Source: Azospirillum brasilense
Lineage (GTDB): Bacteria > Pseudomonadota > Alphaproteobacteria > Azospirillales > Azospirillaceae
Assembly: GCF_001315015.1 (NCBI RefSeq)
Contig: NZ_CP012917.1
Span: 313,001-377,000, forward strand
Length of the DNA stretch: 64,000 bases
Reading direction: 5' to 3'
Part shown: positions 41,453 to 49,428 of the stretch, piece after piece
How positions within the stretch are numbered: position 1 is the first letter of the stretch
Layout: the number at the start of each line of letters is the position of its first letter
The notes under the pieces: model-generated
Database searches by the model: none
Seen by the model: only the letters and a program-made list of their open reading frames with translations
Told to the model about the DNA's origin: nothing
Translations under genes and position numbers: made by a program

Positions 41453-42940
41453 ATGACTGCCAATGGTGAAACCAGCGGCGACCTCCCGGCCGTGCCGACC
41501 GAGGCGGCCCCGATCGAGAACGTCACCTTCGACGAGATCGTGGTCGGCCAGTCCGCCAGCATCGCACGGCAACTGACCGTGATGGACGTCGAGCTGTTCG
41601 CCACCGTCTCCGGCAACATCGATCCGGTTCATCTGGACGCGAAATTCGCCGCCGACAGCCGCTTTCAAAAGGTGATCGGGCATGGCATGTGGTCCGGCGC
41701 GCTGATTTCCGGCGTGCTGGGGACCCGGCTGCCCGGCGCCGGCACCGTCTATGCCGGCCAGGACCTGCGCTTCCGCCGCCCGGTCGGGCTGGGCGACGTC
41801 ATCACCGCCACCGTCACCGTGCGCGAGAAGCAGGCCGACAAGAACATCGTCGTCTTCGACTGCCTGTGCACCAACCAGGACGGCGAGGTCGTGGTGACCG
41901 GGGCCGCCGAGGTGGTGGCGCCGACCCGCAAGGTCCGCCGCGCCGCCCACGCGCTGCCGCAGATCCAGATGATCCGTCACGACAAGCACGACGCGCTTCT
42001 GCGCAAGTGCGACGGGCTGGAGCCGGTCGCCACGGCGGTCGCCCATCCCTGCGACGAAAGCTCGCTGAAGGGTGCGGTGGAGGCGGCGGAAGCCGGCCTG
42101 ATCGACCCCATCCTGATCGGCCCGGCGGCGAAGATCCGCGCGCTGGCCGCCGCCCACGGCCTGGACATCGCCCGCTACCGTCTGATGGACGTCGAGCACA
42201 GCCACGCCGCTGCCGCCGCGGCCGTCGCGCTGGCCCGCAACGGCGAGGCCGAGGCGGTGATGAAGGGCAGTCTGCACACCGACGAGCTGATGGCCGAGGT
42301 CGTCCGCAAGGAGACCGGCCTGCGCACCAGCCGCCGCATCAGCCACGTCTTCGTGATGAACGTACCCACCTACCCGCGGGCGCTTCTCATCACCGACGCG
42401 GCGATCAACATCTACCCGACGCTGGAGGACAAGGTCCACATCGTCCAGAACGCCATCGACCTCGCCAAGGTCCTGGGCGTCGAGACGCCGCGCGTCGCCA
42501 TCCTGTCGGCGGTGGAGACGCTCAACCCGAAGATCGCCACCACGCTGGAAGCCGCCGCACTCTGCAAGATGGCCGACCGCGGCCAGATCACCGGCGGCAT
42601 CCTCGACGGCCCGCTGGCCTTCGACAACGCCATCAGCGCCGAGGCCGCGCGCATCAAGGGCATCAAGTCCCCCGTATCGGGCCAAGCCGACATCCTGCTC
42701 GTCCCCGATCTGGAAGCCGGCAACATGCTGGCCAAGCAGCTCTCCTTCCTCGCCAACGCCGACGCGGCGGGCATCGTTCTCGGCGCGCGGGTTCCGGTCA
42801 TCCTGACCAGCCGCGCCGACAACGTCCGCACCCGCCTCGCCTCCTGCGCCGTGGCGGCGCTGGTGGCCGTCGCGCGCCGTCCCGCCCTCGCGCTCAACGC
42901 CGTTGCCGCTCCCCTGGCTGCCCCCCTGGCTGCGGAGTGA
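41453..42940 (+). CDS. MaoC-like hydratase fused to phosphate acetyl/butyryltransferase
   Basis: A 495-residue two-domain protein. Residues about 15-160 are a hot-dog MaoC domain with the (R)-enoyl-CoA hydratase motif SGNIDPVHLD. Residues about 185-490 are a phosphate acyltransferase (MKGSLHTDELMAEVV; DAAINIYPTLEDK; QITGGILDGPLAFDNAIS). The second domain makes acetyl phosphate from acetyl-CoA, or butyryl phosphate from butyryl-CoA. ackA follows 10 bp later, so acetyl-CoA to acetate with ATP gain is the likely main job; the MaoC half could act on crotonyl-CoA or PHB intermediates. Confidence 0.93.
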   Translation: MTANGETSGDLPAVPTEAAPIENVTFDEIVVGQSASIARQLTVMDVELFATVSGNIDPVHLDAKFAADSRFQKVIGHGMWSGALISGVLGTRLPGAGTVYAGQDLRFRRPVGLGDVITATVTVREKQADKNIVVFDCLCTNQDGEVVVTGAAEVVAPTRKVRRAAHALPQIQMIRHDKHDALLRKCDGLEPVATAVAHPCDESSLKGAVEAAEAGLIDPILIGPAAKIRALAAAHGLDIARYRLMDVEHSHAAAAAAVALARNGEAEAVMKGSLHTDELMAEVVRKETGLRTSRRISHVFVMNVPTYPRALLITDAAINIYPTLEDKVHIVQNAIDLAKVLGVETPRVAILSAVETLNPKIATTLEAAALCKMADRGQITGGILDGPLAFDNAISAEAARIKGIKSPVSGQADILLVPDLEAGNMLAKQLSFLANADAAGIVLGARVPVILTSRADNVRTRLASCAVAALVAVARRPALALNAVAAPLAAPLAAE

Positions 42941-42950
42941 GGATCACACC

Positions 42951-44168
42951 ATGTCGCACCGTGACGCCTGTCTCGTCATCAACGCGGGCTCCTCCAGCCT
43001 GAAATTCTCCGTCTTCTGCGGCGCCGGAAGGAGCGATCTGGAGGCGGTCCTGACCGGCCAGATCTCCGGCATCGGCACCGCCCCGCGCTTCGAGGCCAAG
43101 GACGCGGCCCGCCACGTCCTGGCCGACGGCATCCTGGACGAGGTCGGCCCCGGCGACCGCGCCGGTCTGCTCGGCTTCCTGCTGACCTGGATGCGGCACG
43201 AGCTGCGCGACGTGCGGCTGGTCGCCGCCGGCCACCGGGTCGTGCATGGCGGCACCCGCTTCGACGCGCCGGTCCGGCTGACCCCGGCGGTGCTGGCGGA
43301 GCTGGAGGCCCTGGTGCCGCTGGCCCCTCTGCACCAGCCGCACAACATCGCGGCGATGACCGCGCTGGCCGAGGTTTATCCGGAGCTGCCGCAGGTCGCC
43401 TGCTTCGACACCGCCTTCCACCGCACGCGGCCCTGGCAGGCCCAGATGTTCGCCCTGCCGCGCGAGCTGACCGACGAGGGTGTGCGCCGCTACGGCTTCC
43501 ACGGCCTGTCCTACGAGTACATCGCCCAGCGCCTGCCGCAGATCGCCCCGGAGCTGGCCGAGGCCCGCGTCGTCGTCTGCCATCTCGGCAGCGGGTCCAG
43601 CCTGTGCGGCATGCGCGCGGGCCGCAGCGTCGACACCACCATGGGCTTCACCGCGCTGGACGGCCTGCCGATGGGCACACGCCCCGGCGCGATCGACCCT
43701 GGCGTGCTGATCTATCTGATGCGCGAGAAGGGCATGGGCCCCGACGAGCTGGAGCGGCTGCTCTACCACAAGTCCGGGCTGCTCGGAGTCTCCGGCGTGT
43801 CCAACGACATGCGCGCCCTGCTGGACAGCGAGAATCCGCAGGCGGCGGAGGCCGTGGAGCTGTTCTGCTTCCAGGTCGCCAAGCAGGCGGCGGGGCTGGC
43901 GGCGGCCATGGGCGGGCTGGACGCGGTGGTCTTCACCGCCGGCGTCGGCGAGAACTCCGCCCCGGTGCGCGCGCGGGTGGCGGAGAAGCTGGGCTGGCTC
44001 GGCGTCCATCTCGACGGGGCGGCGAATCGCGCCCGCGCCACGCGCATCTCCGCCGCCGACAGCCGCGTCCCGGTCTTCGTCATCCCCACCGACGAGGAGC
44101 GGATGATCGCCAGCCACACGCTGGCCATCCTGGCGCGGAACGCGGTGCATCCGCCCCTGGCGGCCTGA
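42951..44168 (+). CDS. ackA: acetate kinase
   Basis: A 405-residue kinase of the ASKHA fold. Seen motifs: LVINAGSSSLKFSVF (phosphate loop), AGHRVVHGG, CFDTAFHRT (catalytic Asp), RRYGFHGLSYEYI, CHLGSGSSLCGMRAGRSVDT and FTAGVGENSA. It makes ATP and acetate from acetyl phosphate. GGAGTGAGG lies before the ATG, which is 10 bp after the stop of the MaoC-Pta gene. It converges on the hydrolase gene with 9 bp between. Confidence 0.96.
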   Translation: MSHRDACLVINAGSSSLKFSVFCGAGRSDLEAVLTGQISGIGTAPRFEAKDAARHVLADGILDEVGPGDRAGLLGFLLTWMRHELRDVRLVAAGHRVVHGGTRFDAPVRLTPAVLAELEALVPLAPLHQPHNIAAMTALAEVYPELPQVACFDTAFHRTRPWQAQMFALPRELTDEGVRRYGFHGLSYEYIAQRLPQIAPELAEARVVVCHLGSGSSLCGMRAGRSVDTTMGFTALDGLPMGTRPGAIDPGVLIYLMREKGMGPDELERLLYHKSGLLGVSGVSNDMRALLDSENPQAAEAVELFCFQVAKQAAGLAAAMGGLDAVVFTAGVGENSAPVRARVAEKLGWLGVHLDGAANRARATRISAADSRVPVFVIPTDEERMIASHTLAILARNAVHPPLAA

Positions 44169-44177
44169 GCGGACGCC

Positions 44178-44969
44178 TCAAAGCCCGTCCAGGAAGCTCC
44201 GGATCGCGTCGAGGACGAGCGTTTCCTGTTCGCGGTGCGGCACATGGCCGGTGTCGGGGAGAAGCCTTGCGGCTCCCCGCCCGGCCGCGATGCGTTCGGG
44301 GTGGGCGCTGGAACCGTACTCGTCGCGGTCGCCGTGCAGGGCCAGCACCGGGCAGCGCACCGCCGCGAGGGCAGGGTCCAGGGTCCAGCCGGCGAAGGCG
44401 GGGGACAACCACGTCTCGGTCCAGGCGTCGAGGACCCAGCGGGCTTTGTCGCCGTGATACCGCGCCAGCCGCGCGACGTTGGCCGGGTCCTGGAAATCGC
44501 GCTTGGCGTCGCGGATGCCGGCGAGGGTTCTCTCTTCCACGAAGGCCTGGGCGGCGATGGTCACGAGGGCGCGGCAGCGCTCCGGAAAGCGCGCCGCCGT
44601 CTCGACCGCCATGCCGCCTCCGACGCTGTGCCCGCAGGCGATGAACTCGGTCACGCCGAGCCGGTCGCACAGCGGCGGGATGCTGTCCCGTGCCTCCGCG
44701 GCGACGAAATCCATTGCGAGCCCACCCGAATGGGCGTCCGAGCGTCCGAAGCCGAGCCGGTCGTAGGCGATGACGCGGCGATTTGTTTCAGCCGCCAGCC
44801 GTTGCGGGAAGCCGCGCCACAGATCCACGCTGCCGAGGGAGTCGTGGAAGAGGATGATCGGCACGGCGCCGGCGGTTTCCGGAGTCCAGCTTTTCGCGTA
44901 GAGGCGGCCTTCCACGGTCCGGATCGACCATTCCGTTTCAGTCACGGGGGCTTCGTTTGGCGTCGGCAT
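44178..44969 (-). CDS. alpha/beta hydrolase
   Basis: A 263-residue hydrolase. Catalytic triad candidates: serine in CGHSVGGGMAV, aspartate in LALHGDRDEYGSS, histidine in DTGHVPHREQ. The oxyanion region is ILFHDSLGSVDLW, with HDS in place of the usual HG. It is cytoplasmic. The substrate is unknown; no pathway partner is adjacent. An ATG farther upstream is possible but adds non-conserved sequence. Confidence 0.87.
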   Translation of the reverse strand: MPTPNEAPVTETEWSIRTVEGRLYAKSWTPETAGAVPIILFHDSLGSVDLWRGFPQRLAAETNRRVIAYDRLGFGRSDAHSGGLAMDFVAAEARDSIPPLCDRLGVTEFIACGHSVGGGMAVETAARFPERCRALVTIAAQAFVEERTLAGIRDAKRDFQDPANVARLARYHGDKARWVLDAWTETWLSPAFAGWTLDPALAAVRCPVLALHGDRDEYGSSAHPERIAAGRGAARLLPDTGHVPHREQETLVLDAIRSFLDGL

Positions 44970-45052
44970 GGCTGGTGGCGTTGCGGTCCTGGGGACTTCC
45001 GTTATGCCGTGAAGTGCTGAGGAACGCCCGTGGAAACGTATTGACGCTGCCT

Positions 45053-45160
45053 TTGCCCCCTCCCTAACCCTCCCCCTTTTCGAGGTGGAGGGGACTGCCG
45101 CCGCTTCGCAAAAGGCACCCTCTCCCGCGTGAGCGGGGGAGGGTCGGGGTGGGGGCAAGG
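45053..45160. repeat. GC-rich intergenic palindromic repeat, copy E
   Basis: Arms TTTGCCCCC and GGGGGCAAGG enclose CCCTCCCCC and GCGGGGGAGGG, with the central GACTGCCGCCGCTTCGCA segment (the reverse of that in copy C). It lies between the hydrolase promoter and the kduD terminator. Confidence 0.85.
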
Positions 45161-45183
45161 CTCACCGCGAACCGCCACGAAAC

Positions 45184-45215
45184 AAAACCGGGCGCCATCG
45201 CTGGCGCCCGGTTTT
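45184..45215. terminator. bidirectional terminator after kduD
   Basis: A perfect 14-bp stem with a TCGC loop, flanked by AAAA on one side and TTTT on the other, 27 bp after kduD (reverse strand). Confidence 0.9.
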
Positions 45216-45241
45216 CGTCATTCAAACGGAACCACCCCGCC

Positions 45242-46006
45242 TCAGCGGGCGAGCCAGCCGCCGTCGACCGGCAGGACCGTGCCGTGGACGTAGTCCGACG
45301 CGTCGGAGGCCAGGAACACCGCCGGGCCGCCCATGTCGGAGGGAACGCTCCAGCGGCCCGCCGGGATGCGGCCGAGGATCTCCGCGCTGCGCTGCTCGTC
45401 GGCGCGGATCGCCGCCGTGTTGTTGGTGGCGACGTAGCCCGGCGCGATGGCGTTCACGTTGATGCCCTTGCCGGCCCATTCGTTGGCGAGCAGGCGGGTG
45501 ATGCCGGCCACGCCGCTCTTGGAGGCGGTGTAGGAGGGCACCCGGATGCCGCCCTGGAAGGACAGCATCGACGCGATGTTGATGATCTTGCCCTTGCGGC
45601 CCTGGCCGATGGCGTAGCGCCCGAAGGCCTGGCAGAGGAAGAAGACCGTCTTGATGTTGATGTTCATCACGAGGTCCCAGTCGGCCTCGGTGAAGTCCAC
45701 GGCATCGGCGCGGCGGATCAGCCCGGCGTTGTTGACCAGGATGTCCAGCCCGCCGAAGGTGCCCACAACCTCCTCCACCAGACCCTGCACCGGGGCGATG
45801 CTGGTCAGGTCGGCGGACATGCCGTGGAACTTGCGGCCGGCGGCCTCCACCAGGGACTTGGTCTCGTCCAGCGGCACCACGTCCACGGCGGCGATGTCGG
45901 CGCCCGCCTGGGCCAGCGCCACGGCGATGCCCTGGCCGATGCCGGTGTGGGCGCCGGTCACCAGGGCGACTTTGCCGGTGAGGTCGAAGGGATGTGCCTG
46001 AGCCAT
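45242..46006 (-). CDS. kduD: 2-dehydro-3-deoxy-D-gluconate 5-dehydrogenase (KduD)
   Basis: A 254-residue short-chain dehydrogenase: VTGAHTGIGQGIA binds the cofactor, NNAG is present, and the catalytic Ser/Tyr/Lys lie in IASMLSFQGG and YTASKSG. Its identity rests on sequence pattern and on being next to kduI. It reduces the keto-deoxyuronate product of KduI to 2-keto-3-deoxygluconate. AAGGAG precedes the ATG. It lies 31 bp after kduI in the same operon. Confidence 0.92.
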   Translation of the reverse strand: MAQAHPFDLTGKVALVTGAHTGIGQGIAVALAQAGADIAAVDVVPLDETKSLVEAAGRKFHGMSADLTSIAPVQGLVEEVVGTFGGLDILVNNAGLIRRADAVDFTEADWDLVMNINIKTVFFLCQAFGRYAIGQGRKGKIINIASMLSFQGGIRVPSYTASKSGVAGITRLLANEWAGKGINVNAIAPGYVATNNTAAIRADEQRSAEILGRIPAGRWSVPSDMGGPAVFLASDASDYVHGTVLPVDGGWLAR

Positions 46007-46037
46007 TGTCTTGCTCCTTATTCTTGGCGCGCGAGGA

Positions 46038-46874
46038 TCAGCGCAGGTCTTCCATGGGGATGAAGTCCATGTCGGTGAAGTCCTGGTTGTCGCCGGCCAT
46101 GGCCCAGATGAAGGTGTAGTTGCGCGTGCCGACGCCGGAGTGGATCGACCAGCTCGGCGAGATCACCGCCTGCTCGTTGGCGACGACGACGTGGCGCGTC
46201 TCGGACGGCTCCCCCATGAAGTGGAAGACGCGGGCCGGCTCCGGCAGGTCGAAGTAGAAATAGACCTCGCAGCGGCGGTCGTGCGTGTGGCACGGCATCG
46301 TGTTCCACATGTTGTTCGGCTTCAGCACGGTCATGCCGAGCACGAGCTGCGCGGTGCGGCAGACGTCCGGGTGGATCATCTGGTAGATGGTGCGCTCGTT
46401 CGACTGGGCCGGGTCGCCCATGTGCACGGCCTTGGCCTGCGCGATGGAGATCTTCATCGTCTCGAAGCGGGCGTGGGCCGGGGCGCTGTTCAGGTAGAAC
46501 TTCGCCGGGTTGGCCGGGTCCAAGCTCTCGAAACGGACGTCCAGGCTGCCCATGGTGATGTAGAGGCAGTCGCGCGGGGCCAGCTCGAACACCGCGCCGT
46601 CCACCGTGATGCGGCCGGGGCCGCCAACGTTGACGGCGCCCAGCTCGCGCCGGTCGAGGAAGTTGGCCGAGCCGATGGCCTTGGCCGATTCCAGCTTCAG
46701 CGGGCCGGACACCGGCATCGCGCCGCCGACCACGAAGCGGTCGATGTGGCTGTAAGTGAGGACGATGTCGTCCGCCTCGAAGATGGACGGGACGAGGAAA
46801 TGGTCGCGCAGCTTGGTGGTGTCGTAGTTGCGGACGTCATCCTGGTGTGACGCGTGCCGGACGGTGATCTTCAT
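46038..46874 (-). CDS. kduI: 5-dehydro-4-deoxy-D-glucuronate isomerase (KduI)
   Basis: A 278-residue cupin isomerase, the normal length. The metal site is seen in PCHTHDRRCEVYFYF (two His and a Glu), with a further His in SIHSGVGTRNYTFIW. It converts 5-keto-4-deoxyuronate, the product of unsaturated uronides from pectin or glycosaminoglycan breakdown, to the form used by KduD. Some KduI/KduD pairs also act on free glucuronate or galacturonate. It lies between gntR paralog 2 and kduD. Confidence 0.96.
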   Translation of the reverse strand: MKITVRHASHQDDVRNYDTTKLRDHFLVPSIFEADDIVLTYSHIDRFVVGGAMPVSGPLKLESAKAIGSANFLDRRELGAVNVGGPGRITVDGAVFELAPRDCLYITMGSLDVRFESLDPANPAKFYLNSAPAHARFETMKISIAQAKAVHMGDPAQSNERTIYQMIHPDVCRTAQLVLGMTVLKPNNMWNTMPCHTHDRRCEVYFYFDLPEPARVFHFMGEPSETRHVVVANEQAVISPSWSIHSGVGTRNYTFIWAMAGDNQDFTDMDFIPMEDLR

Positions 46875-46925
46875 GGCGGTATCCTCGTTTGTGTTTTTCG
46901 GGGGCCTGGGCGGCGGAATTAGGGG

Positions 46926-47678
46926 TCAGGGACCAGTGAAGAAGAACAGGTTCGCCCCCTGGGCCTGGGGGATGGAGGTCAGCAGGCCGTCGAGGTGGAC
47001 GGCCATGCGGTCGGCGGCCAGTGCCGGGTCGGCGTCGGCGATGGCGTCCACGATCGCCGCGTGCTCGGCCAGCACGTTGGTGAGGCGCCCCGGCTCCGGC
47101 AGGGTCAGGCGGCGGTAACGGTCCACCTGCACCTTCACCTGCTGCGCCATGCTCCACAGGCCGGGATAGCCGGCGATTTCGGCGATCAGGGCGTGGAACC
47201 GCTCGTCGGCCTCGTGGAAGGCGTTGAGGTCGCCGTCCTCCACCGTCTCCTGCTGGAGCAGCAGGTTGGCCCGCAGGCCGGCGATCTGGCTGCCGGTGGC
47301 GCGCTGCGCCGCGTAGCGGACGGCGGTGCCCTCCAGCGAGGTGCGGATGACGATGGCCTCGGGCAGGGCGTTGACCGGGATGCGGGCGACGAAGGTGCCG
47401 ACCTGCGGGAAGATCTCGATCAGCCCCTCGTCCGCCAGACGCAGCACGGCCTCGCGCACCGGGGTGCGGCTGACGCCGAAGGCTTCGGCGATGTGCTTCT
47501 CGACGATGGGCTCGCCCGGATTGCGGCGCATCTCCACGATCTCGGCGCGCAGCGACCGGTGGATCGCCCCCATGGTCGAGGCGCCCCGCGCCGGCCCGCG
47601 GGCGGGCTTCACCGCGCTCCGCTGGGCGGCGGGGCGGTCGTTGCTGGCGTCGGGCGTCGGGGTGGTCGGCATGTCCAT
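46926..47678 (-). CDS. GntR/FadR-subfamily regulator (uronate-type, paralog 2)
   Basis: A 250-residue regulator with winged helix (AFGVSRTPVREAVLRLADEG) and FCD domain (FHEADERFH; EHAAIVDAI). The sequence aligns well along its length with the regulator at 18569 (QVKVQVDR.RRLTLP in both). The start at 47678 is chosen because operator site 5 (47723-47734) lies inside the longer open frame. It is first in the gntR-kduI-kduD operon, so it is probably autoregulated. Confidence 0.92.
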   Translation of the reverse strand: MDMPTTPTPDASNDRPAAQRSAVKPARGPARGASTMGAIHRSLRAEIVEMRRNPGEPIVEKHIAEAFGVSRTPVREAVLRLADEGLIEIFPQVGTFVARIPVNALPEAIVIRTSLEGTAVRYAAQRATGSQIAGLRANLLLQQETVEDGDLNAFHEADERFHALIAEIAGYPGLWSMAQQVKVQVDRYRRLTLPEPGRLTNVLAEHAAIVDAIADADPALAADRMAVHLDGLLTSIPQAQGANLFFFTGP

Positions 47679-47722
47679 GGCTGCACCTGTTGCGCCGGCT
47701 CGGCCGGTCCTAAGGGAGCATA

Positions 47723-47734
47723 TTAGTATATCAG
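47723..47734. promoter_or_regulatory. palindromic operator, site 5 (gntR-kduI-kduD)
   Basis: TTAGTATATCAG, 45 bp upstream of the chosen gntR start. On the side away from the gene GCAAG follows after 9 bases, one more than at pyk, forming a CTTGC -35-like box. Confidence 0.7.
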
Positions 47735-47815
47735 TGCCGTGGCGCAAGCCGGAAATCACGGGGTCCGCAATCTCCGGCTTTTGCCTGGGATGAAGCGACG
47801 CTCAGTCGGTCGCCG

Positions 47816-48850
47816 TCACTCGGCGGGGGCGGGCTGGACCGGCAGGGGCTGCGCTTCGGTGTTCTCCTGGGCGGCCTTCTGGGCGGCCAGATAGCGCGGG
47901 GAGAGGACGCCGAACCGGCGGGCCCACCAAGCGGTCAGGATCGGGGTGAGCAGCGAGGTGACGACGACGCTGGTGGCGACCAGGGCGGTGGCGGCCGGGG
48001 CGCTCGGGGCGAAGCTCGGTTCGATGGAGGCGATGATCGGCGGGACGGTCACGGCCGCGCCGGCGGTGGAGGCGGCGCCGATGCCTGCGGTGCCGTTGCC
48101 CTTGGCCAGCAGGACGTCGGCGACGACCAGCGTGAAGCCGGTGATGGCGATGACCGAGAGGCCGAGGACGATGCCGAGCAGGCCGGTGTTCAGGATGACC
48201 GCGAAGTTCAGGTTGTTGCCGAGCGCGAAGGCGAAGAAGGGCACCATCACCGGCACGGCCTGACCGAAGAACTTGCGGAACTCCTGGTCCAGGTTGCCGA
48301 GCGCGAAGCCGATCAGGAAGGGCAGCAGGGCGCCGACCATGGTCTGCCAGGGGAAGGCGGCCAGACCGGCCAAACCCAGCGTCGCCATCGTCATGAAGGG
48401 ACCGGATTCCAGGCACATCAGGCAGAAGGCGCCGGATTCCTCCTTGGTGCCGTACTGCTGCATCAGCGCCATGTACATGCCGCCGTTGGTGTCGTTCATG
48501 GCGGCGATGATCGCCAGCACCGACAGGCCGGTGAAGAAGCCCGAACTGACGCCCTCGTGCGGGATGAACCAGGAGGCGACGATGCCCATGGTGGCGGCGG
48601 TGAGGATCTTGACGGTGACGAGCACGCCGCTCTTGCGCAGGACCAGCGGGGTCGCCTTCAGGCTGATGCTGGCGCCGATGCAGAAGAACCAGACGGAGAG
48701 GATCGGCAGGGTGCCGGTGATAAGGCCGTTGGTGAAGGACCCGAAGAACTTGCCCGTGTTCGGCGCGAAGGTGTTCAGGCAGGCGCCAAGGAACAGGGGA
48801 AGGATCATCATCCCGCCGGGGATGCGGTCGATCCGGGATTTGATGTTCAT
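47816..48850 (-). CDS. kdgT: 2-keto-3-deoxygluconate permease (KdgT)
   Basis: A 344-residue protein with about ten membrane helices and the family start (MNIKSRIDRIPGGMMILPLF, then LGACLNTFAP). Also conserved: AAMNDTNGGMYMALMQQYG and GASTAGAAVTVPP. It imports 2-keto-3-deoxygluconate with protons. It is separate from the kdu operon, with its own operator copy about 200 bp upstream, so both should respond to the same signal. Confidence 0.96.
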   Translation of the reverse strand: MNIKSRIDRIPGGMMILPLFLGACLNTFAPNTGKFFGSFTNGLITGTLPILSVWFFCIGASISLKATPLVLRKSGVLVTVKILTAATMGIVASWFIPHEGVSSGFFTGLSVLAIIAAMNDTNGGMYMALMQQYGTKEESGAFCLMCLESGPFMTMATLGLAGLAAFPWQTMVGALLPFLIGFALGNLDQEFRKFFGQAVPVMVPFFAFALGNNLNFAVILNTGLLGIVLGLSVIAITGFTLVVADVLLAKGNGTAGIGAASTAGAAVTVPPIIASIEPSFAPSAPAATALVATSVVVTSLLTPILTAWWARRFGVLSPRYLAAQKAAQENTEAQPLPVQPAPAE

Positions 48851-49049
48851 AGTCGGTACTCCTGGGGCGGTCCGACTGGGCCGTCGATGAGGGTCGTCAA
48901 AGGGAGGCGCCCCCGCTGGAAGGACAAGGGGGGGCTGCTGCCGGTTGCGGCGTATGGAGGGGGAGCGTGCCGCGCATCCCCTGCGGTTGCGGCGCTGGTC
49001 CGGCGGCCTGTGAGCCTGTCCATGGATCGCGTCGTTGATGAAGTGAATA

Positions 49050-49061
49050 CTAGTATATTAG
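49050..49061. promoter_or_regulatory. palindromic operator, site 6 (kdgT)
   Basis: CTAGTATATTAG with CTTGCCTT before it in the direction of kdgT, eight bases between TTGC and the operator, as at dctP and pyk. Confidence 0.75.
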
Positions 49062-49079
49062 TGTTGAAGGCAAGTCAGG

Positions 49080-49428
49080 AGAACTGCGTATCCCGCCGGT
49101 TGACACTCTGTCGCACGTCTTGCGGTGGTGGTTTGGCGGTGCCGCTCTCGTGCGCCGAACAACGTGCTTCGTGTCGGAAAGCGCAAGCGTGGCAGCGGCT
49201 TGCAACGCTTCGTGAACGCTGCGGTCAGCGGCTTCGATGCGCTGGGCAGCCCGCGTGGCGCGCGAAACATTGCGATGACTTGTCGTCGACCAGCCGGGCG
49301 GCTTCCCGGAAGAGGGCGGTGTGGCCGAACGCCTCGAAGCGCGTTGGCCGTCCGCTTTGAACCGTTGCCTGTCTGCCCGTTGGACAATTCACGAAATTGG
49401 GGGTGGGCTCAACGCGACCATCGCCCCT
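49080..49428. other. intergenic region without a recognised gene
   Basis: About 350 bp between the kdgT promoter and the end of the CtrA-like gene. Open frames cross it on both strands, but none has a convincing start, known motif or the usual codon pattern. I see no tRNA, repeat or transposon remnant. Confidence 0.5.

Noticed and set aside
49080..49428. Remnant transposase or gene in the kdgT to CtrA-like gap
   Set aside because: Open frames lack starts, motifs and terminal repeats.
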